64,000 nucleotides of DNA. Source: Podarcis raffonei (taxonomy: Eukaryota > Chordata > Lepidosauria > Squamata > Lacertidae). The notes under the pieces were generated by a model. It ran no database searches. It saw only the letters and a list, made by a program, of their open reading frames with translations, and was not told where the DNA came from. The stretch spans positions 23,254,804-23,318,803 of the forward strand of contig NC_070605.1 of NCBI RefSeq assembly GCF_027172205.1, read 5' to 3'. This document shows, piece after piece, positions 58,683 to 64,000 of the stretch. The position numbers and the translations under genes were made by a program. Numbering within the stretch: position 1 is the first letter of the stretch; every line of letters begins with the position of its first letter.

Positions 58683-60946
58683 TCAGTAACAGCAGAAGAA
58701 CCTGACATCATTAAGTGCTGTGCTATCACCTCGAGCTGGAGCCTCCACCTTTGTTTGGATCCCACAGATGGCACCAGCGGTGCAGCGCTTGCTCCACTGG
58801 CCATAAGTACCAAAGGTGGGGGACTCGCCCTCCAGTATAGCACCATCTCCACAGCTGAACCGGATGTTGTTGGCTGCTGTATCATCAGATGGCCCTTTTG
58901 GGGCTTCAACATTCAGAGCGAAGGCAACCAGGTAGCCCCTGGGGCATTCCTTAACCTCTGTCCACTCTCCCCACCTGCAAAAAAAGAAGACAATATGATA
59001 ATGTCTGCCTCTCTGGAAATATGGCCCAAATTGGAATGATTTGCTTTCCACCACAAAAGTCAAGAGGGCAGTTGCCTCCTTAGATTTTTAAAAGGCGTCT
59101 TTTGTAGACCTCATCAGGTATAGTGTGTCTACCAAACCTCAACTTCTAAGTAGGGCTGTGTGTTGTAATGCCTGGAGTCGGTGGATCTCCCCTGTGCCAC
59201 CCGGGGTCCACCCACACCACACCCTCCCAATCTGCCCCTGGAAGATGGAGCTAGAGAATCTTTAAAGGGGTTCTGAACCCAAATCTTCTGTTAAGAATGG
59301 GACTGTTTTTTAAGGTCAGGCCATGTAGCGTGGCTGCCCCTGCCTAACAGATGTTAAGCAGAACAACCTCATTCTGTGTGCTGCTGCTGCTGCTTCATGC
59401 TTTTCCTTTCCTTTGTACTCTGTTGTTGCAGCCTCCTTTCTCTTTCTTATGTGGGGCTTGGGTTCCTCTGAAATTTGGAAGGCAACCTAGAGTTGGTATC
59501 CTTAGAGTCTGAGAGCTAAGAATGAGGATGATAGACCCTGACATTATCCTGCCCTGGTGCTGAAACATAATAGATTTCACCCAGCCCCTCACATCATCAC
59601 TTTCCAAGCAACAAAGAGAAAAATCAAGAAGCTGCTTACGGCCCGACAGTGGATTGTACAACTCCACCACTACTGCAATAGAGACGGATGCCATTGAGGG
59701 AAGTATCATCACCAGTCACTCCTTGTTCTCTCTCTGTCTGGTGGAAAAGAGAGAAAGATGCAATAAAGCTGTTTTTGCAAGCTAGGACTCTGTTTTATAT
59801 TCTTTATTGAAAAATAAAAAGGACAAAATTACAAGTGCACAGAGTAAGACCAGGCACAAAAAGGAAGAAACAAGAAATAGTACCCATGCAGAAAACAAAA
59901 TGGAAAAAAGATATTGTGTATGTTACAAGGGGGGGGGGTGTTATTGTAGTTAATCAAACTAGTCTGAATTTTCCAAAGTAGTAGCTTGCAACATGAATAA
60001 GCAGTTATCTGTTCATAATTACATGTCCCTAATTGTGTACAAGTATTACTGGTTCTGGATTGAGATTTACATTCTGAGCTGCATCAAAAGACAGTAGCTT
60101 TTTGATGCAACCAGTCCTATGGGCCCCAAGTAAGCAAACTTAATAGGAAAAAAATGATCTTGCTAATGGCTGCCTAAGGCATCCTCAAGCCCTCTCTTAT
60201 GTCTGCATATGCTACAGCGGGTTTTCTCCAGTTTGTGAAGTTAGGGTTGCCACATTATTTCAAGAAGTAAGAATCCAAACACAAAAAGTTGTTGAGCTTT
60301 TTGGAGGAAAGTTGTTGAAATCCTGGACATGTCAGCGAAAATCTGGATTTATGGCAACCCTTCTAGAAAGCATCAGAACTGACCTGGGTTGCTTCCACAC
60401 TAACAGTTTAGTCTGTATTTTCCAGTTGAGCGCTCACTTTTCAGGAAGATAAACCTGACCACAATATTGCCAGCTCATTGCACTCCAAACTTTTCTGTAT
60501 CCTTGTCCCTTTTTCCTCCAGTCCATCCAGTTTTCTTTTATGTAAAATGCAATTCACTCTAAGCCTCTCCAGTATGGATTGACAAATTGGCATGGAGACT
60601 TTTTAGAGCTATTAAATCTTTAAGCATGGCAGTCAAAGCACCTAGCAGGCAGCAATATACAGGTAATGGGTTCAGAAAGAAAGATGGGAAGCAATTTAAA
60701 ATATATATATATTACATTATTGTGACTATTCCTTGGGATCAGGATATCAAAAAGAAGATATAGATAAGCCTTTACCTTCAGTGAGAATCCGTGTGCATGT
60801 CCTTTGGGACAGGATTCAATTTTTCCCCATTCTCCCCACTTCCCGCCATTGGGCACAAGGAGGATTGAATTATAGTTTCGATGTCCTGCCTCACAGAGGT
60901 GGTAGGTGAGGAACAGGAAGACCACAGCACTGGTAGAGAGATCCAT
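58683..60946 (-). CDS. VMO1: VMO1-like protein, copy 7 (three exons, 186 aa)
   Basis: Exons 60776-60946, 59640-59737 and 58683-58974, all GT-AG and in frame. Signal peptide MDLSTSAVVFLFLTYHLCEA, then HRNYNSILLVPNGGKWGEWG and ESCPKGHAHGFSLK. Exon 2 starts TEREQGVTG and holds [12 protein letters not shown]. Exon 3 starts WGEWTEVKECPRGYLVAFAL, holds [51 protein letters not shown] and ends FFCCY. Eight cysteines in the mature chain. It keeps the VEAPKG-type turns of bird and mammal VMO1 and looks the most conserved member here, so it is the best candidate for the orthologue. The acceptor TTTTTGCAG at 60972 and the donor at 61720 define a 5' non-coding exon. Likely secreted; the family protein is an egg-coat and body-fluid protein with a beta-prism fold. 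Confidence 0.9.
60243..60361. mobile_element. Small palindromic MITE in intron 1 of copy 7
   Basis: Ends AGGGTTGCCA and TGGCAACCCT are perfect inverted repeats. A related half is near 7915-7960. Superfamily not determined. Confidence 0.5.
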
Positions 60947-61154
60947 GGCAGGTGGACTGCACCAGATCGAGCTGCAAAAACTGAATGGAAGAATAACAGC
61001 CTTGAGAATTTATTCCGCAGAAAGTGTGGTTCTCTCTCCTCTGCTCAAAATCTTCCTGAATCTTGTGTTTCCCCCTGGAGAGAAGTGTGATTACTTCAGC
61101 TTGGACAAAGTGCCTCCAACATCAGAGATACACACTTTAGCAGGGGCTTCGCTC

Positions 61155-61290
61155 TAGGAACACAGGAAATTGCCTTATTCTAAGTCAGGCCATTGGTTAT
61201 CTAGCTTAGTTCTGTCTACACCAGAGCTACTCTCCAAAGTTTCAGACAGGGGACTTCCCAGCCCTACTAGGAGATGCTGGGACCTCCTGC
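61155..61290 (-). repeat. tRNA-derived SINE body fragment
   Basis: TAAGTCAGGCCATTGGTTATC followed by CTAGCTTAGTTCTGTCTACA and CCCAGCCCTACTAGGAGATG is the reverse complement of the body of the SINE type seen at 3720. Confidence 0.6.
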
Positions 61291-61344
61291 AACACTGATC
61301 TACAAATTTTTACATGGAAAGGGCATAGGCGTGCAGCGCCCCTT

Positions 61345-61490
61345 AGGCCAACCTTCCCCACCCTGGTATATTCCATATGATCCGGACTGCAACTCCCATC
61401 ATCCCCAGCCAGCAAACACGGTGCTGGTTCCAGCTGATGGGAATTGTAGTCCAGAACATCTAGAGATCACAAGGTCGGGGGATGCTGCCA
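61345..61490. repeat. Palindromic MITE-like repeat
   Basis: GGACTGCAACTCCCATCATC and GATGGGAATTGTAGTCCAG are inverted around a GCTGGTTCCAGC core. Common in reptile genomes. Confidence 0.55.
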
Positions 61491-61719
61491 TAGATGTGCA
61501 ACACTTCCAAAGGAATGCATCGTTAAATACCCTGAAATCTTTTGTGAAAAGCGGGGTACACTTTTCACAAAACATAGGGCCTATTAACACTAACAAGAAT
61601 GCTTGACTGGATCCCCACTGGTTACTGCCTACTGATCAGACCTCTGTAATTCTGGCCATGTTGCAAGCCTTGTCTTCCCTTACCAAACTTCTCAGAGCAG
61701 AGCAAGGTAGTTCTACTTA

Positions 61720-61797
61720 CTGTCTCTCAGCTGCCAGGCAGAATGAGAGCGTCCTTAAGCCGAGTGAGGAAATATGAATGTGAGCAGGGGATTTAAA
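61720..61797 (-). promoter_or_regulatory. Putative promoter and 5' non-coding exon of VMO1 copy 7
   Basis: The minus strand reads CCTGCCCCCTTTAAATCCCC (box at 61791-61797), then about 70 bases to GAGACA with donor GTAAGTAG after base 61721. Paired with the acceptor at 60972 it gives a coding exon with 25 nt of 5' UTR. Copy 1 has the same layout at 7234-7330. This conservation between distant copies is the main support. Confidence 0.5.
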
Positions 61798-62004
61798 GGG
61801 GGCAGGACAATGAAGTGTAGGAACTCTCTGTCCTGAGCAACACCTCCTCTGAGCCATCACAAAGCAGAGCATTGGGAAGGCTATGAAATCTTCTTTGTCC
61901 TGCCCCCAACCCCATTACCAGTGCCTTTAGGAAATGCCTCCAAAACCAGAACCCATTTGCCTGTGAGAGTGGGGAGGGCTGTCAGAAGGGTGAGGACATC
62001 ATGT

Positions 62005-62220
62005 CAGAGGTGGTAGGTGAGGAACAGGAAGACCACAGCACTGGTAGAGAGATCCATGGCAGGTGGACTGCACCAGATTGAGTTGCAAAAACTGAGTGGA
62101 AGAATAACAGCCTTGAGAATTTATTTCTCAGAAAGTGTGGTTCTCTCCCCTCTGTTCAAAATGTTCCTGAATCTTGTGTCCCCCCCCCCCCCGGAGGGAA
62201 GTGTGATTACTTCTGGTTGA
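62005..62220 (-). pseudogene. Duplicated 5' fragment of VMO1 copy 7
   Basis: Nearly identical to 60893-61095: it holds the 5' UTR, the splice acceptor region, the ATG (62057) and MDLSTSAVVFLFLTYHL, where the similarity stops and a stop codon follows at once. No repeat 1, exon 2 or exon 3 accompanies it. It is a fragment from a local duplication, not a working gene. Confidence 0.8.
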
Positions 62221-62224
62221 TGAG

Positions 62225-63575
62225 TAAAACCAATTAATGGCTTTTCTGACTACACTTCTGATTTCAAAAGACAACTCAGAGTTGCTGGACATTGGGGCTA
62301 GATCAATTCCTCAAACAGAAAGGCAAGGCAGTATGGCAGGAATTGGCTGATGTAAGCTAACTAACTAATATGTGCAGCTTCCAGTTCCGTTCTGCCTTTC
62401 TGGAAGCAGACCCCATGGCAGTGGGAGACTGTTGGCAAAGGAAAAACAAAGATGGTTGAGGGTAATTATCTTTGCAAATTCCCCCCAGGGACAGAGGGGA
62501 ATAGGCTTTACTCGCCTATTCCCCTCTCCAATGCCTCCATTAAGAAGCAGAGGTTCTCCTGTTAATTAGAGCTTAATTGGACTAAAGTTACAGGCGCACG
62601 CTAGAAGAGATGAGATCACAAACTGTAGAACAAAACCAACTACAACGACTTTAAGGTTAATACTTGAGAGAAGACTTCATCTGGTGCAAAAGATGGTGTG
62701 GGGGGAGGGGGGCCTACGGCTTCTTTATTTAAAGTTTTCTTCTCTACATTTATGATTCATCAACCCTCCTCTGAGTGTTAGTTCAAATTATATTTGTTCA
62801 AGCGAGGATGGAAGAAATTGGATTATAGATATGGAATATAACATTAGATGGAACTGGGGTGGGGGAGGAGAAAGGGAGGGAAGCTCTATTTTGCAAAAGG
62901 TTTACGATGGAAACATAGAGCTAACTCTTCCCCATCCTTTATTATTTACAAAGTGAAGTGAATAACTGAAGGACTTGGAGTTTAATTTAATTGGAAGTGT
63001 AATTGCTCATATATCTTCAGTTGGAAGGGAGGATGAAAGGAGTCTGTGAACTGGCCAAGGAACTGATAAGGTTCATTACTGAGTCATCTGCAGTTCAACA
63101 GACCACTCTTCTACCCAGGCTGAGAGGAAAAATGGTAAAGATGGGTTATTTATTGGGACAGAGTGACTTTTGCAGCTGTTGTTAAAGTTGCAAAACAATG
63201 AAGTATGGGACAGAGCAACAGAGAAATTTCTAGAACAACAATGAGATATCAGTTCTGCCCAAGGCATGATGGATAACAGCAACAACCGGGGGAAAGAAAG
63301 ACATAATATCTTACAAGGACAGGAAGAAAAACCATGGACAGAATAATTGCCACACACAGGAAGAACAAAGATATAGTTTAAGTTTTTCACTTGTACATTT
63401 ATGAATCATTTAATGTGTCAACACAAATAGAAATTATTAATACTTCAGTTGTTATATAAGGGATTATTATTATTATGACCGGAATGCAATTAAAATTAAT
63501 AAGATTTTGGAATGGAGAAATAAAGCAAACAATCAAGCCATCAATTCTAGCATGTGTGGGGCCACTTTAACCAAA
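62225..63575. other. Intergenic stretch, no gene recognised
   Basis: No coding signal and no element ends recognised. It holds G-rich and A/T-rich runs. It may contain the upstream region of a further VMO1 copy outside the window, but nothing in it shows this. Confidence 0.5.
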
Positions 63576-63578
63576 TTA

Positions 63579-63799
63579 CAATCATACCTCGGGTTACAGA
63601 CGCTTCACGCTGCGTGATTTCGGGATACAGACGCGCCAAAACCCGGAAGTACCAGAAACACTAGATTGTGCTTTGCACGAGCTCAGAAGCACCTAATCGC
63701 AACTCGCGCGTGCGGAGACGAGGCACTGCGGGTTGCGGATGCTGCGGGTTGCAAACATTCCTCCCACACAGATCACATTCACAACCCAAGAGTCCACTG
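63579..63799. mobile_element. Tc1/mariner-type MITE
   Basis: Starts CAATCATACCTCGGGTTACA and ends CACAACCCAAGAGTCCACTG, inverted with changes, flanked by TA. The CG-rich core with CCGGAAGTACC and GCGGGTTGC is typical of this family. Confidence 0.65.
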
Positions 63800-64000
63800 T
63801 ATATAATTCAATATTTAAATTATTGATATCAATAATTGTATTATAAACTGGTATTGTTATAATGAGGCTATTATTGGATTGTAAATGAAAACTAATAAAA
63901 ATATTATGGGGGGGGACTTTTCACAATAGGGCCTAATGCCAAGAGCAAGAATACTTGGCTGAATCCCCCACCCAGCTCTACTTCACTCAAGTCTGACAGT

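Noticed and set aside
1-64000. CRISPR arrays, operons, tRNA or rRNA genes
   Set aside because: Nothing of the kind was seen. The regular repeats are eukaryotic micro- and minisatellites, and the tRNA-like stretches are SINE heads.

Overview
This is nuclear DNA of a squamate reptile, most likely a lizard. The repeat content supports this: tRNA-derived SINEs of the Sauria/Squam kind, several CR1-like LINE tails, BovB (RTE), squamate L1, many Tc1/mariner and hAT MITEs, a Ty1/copia element and a DIRS/Ngaro-like element. Base composition and long repeat-filled introns also fit. The species cannot be told from the sequence alone.

The only host gene family recognised is VMO1 (vitelline membrane outer layer protein 1). 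It forms a tandem cluster with every copy on the minus strand. Five copies have complete three-exon reading frames with correct splice sites: copy 1 (373-4439), copy 2 (8614-10894), copy 4 (22057-28276), copy 6 (42482-44909) and copy 7 (58683-60946). Two are pseudogenes (copy 3, 18555-21097; copy 5, 37399-41372), and a duplicated 5' fragment lies at 62005-62220. Exon 1 carries the signal peptide and first repeat, exon 2 is about 100 nt, and exon 3 carries the rest. Phases are constant (0 after exon 1, 2 after exon 2).

Layout: copy 1 lies at the left edge and copy 7 at the right. Both are of the conserved type and share a 5' non-coding exon. Between them are three tandem units starting at 8037, 21485 and 41905. 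Each begins with one intact, fast-evolving copy (2, 4, 6). Units 1 and 2 end with a pseudogene that already carried its defects before the units duplicated. Unit 3 ends inside LINE debris near 55028. The units differ mainly by later insertions: an L1 fragment, hAT MITEs and solo LTRs in unit 1; two L1-derived ORF1-type elements, BovB, a solo LTR and a DIRS-like element in unit 2; an L1 holding a copia element in unit 3.

The strongest biological signal is in copies 2, 4 and 6. Their introns and most of their coding sequence are nearly identical, but an 11-codon block at the start of exon 2 is about 50-65% different at the nucleotide level. The matching positions in the other two repeats of the beta-prism fold also vary, including in-frame length changes. 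This looks like strong diversifying selection on one face of a secreted egg-coat-type protein.

Limits: splice sites, domains and repeat families were judged by eye, without alignment or database search.
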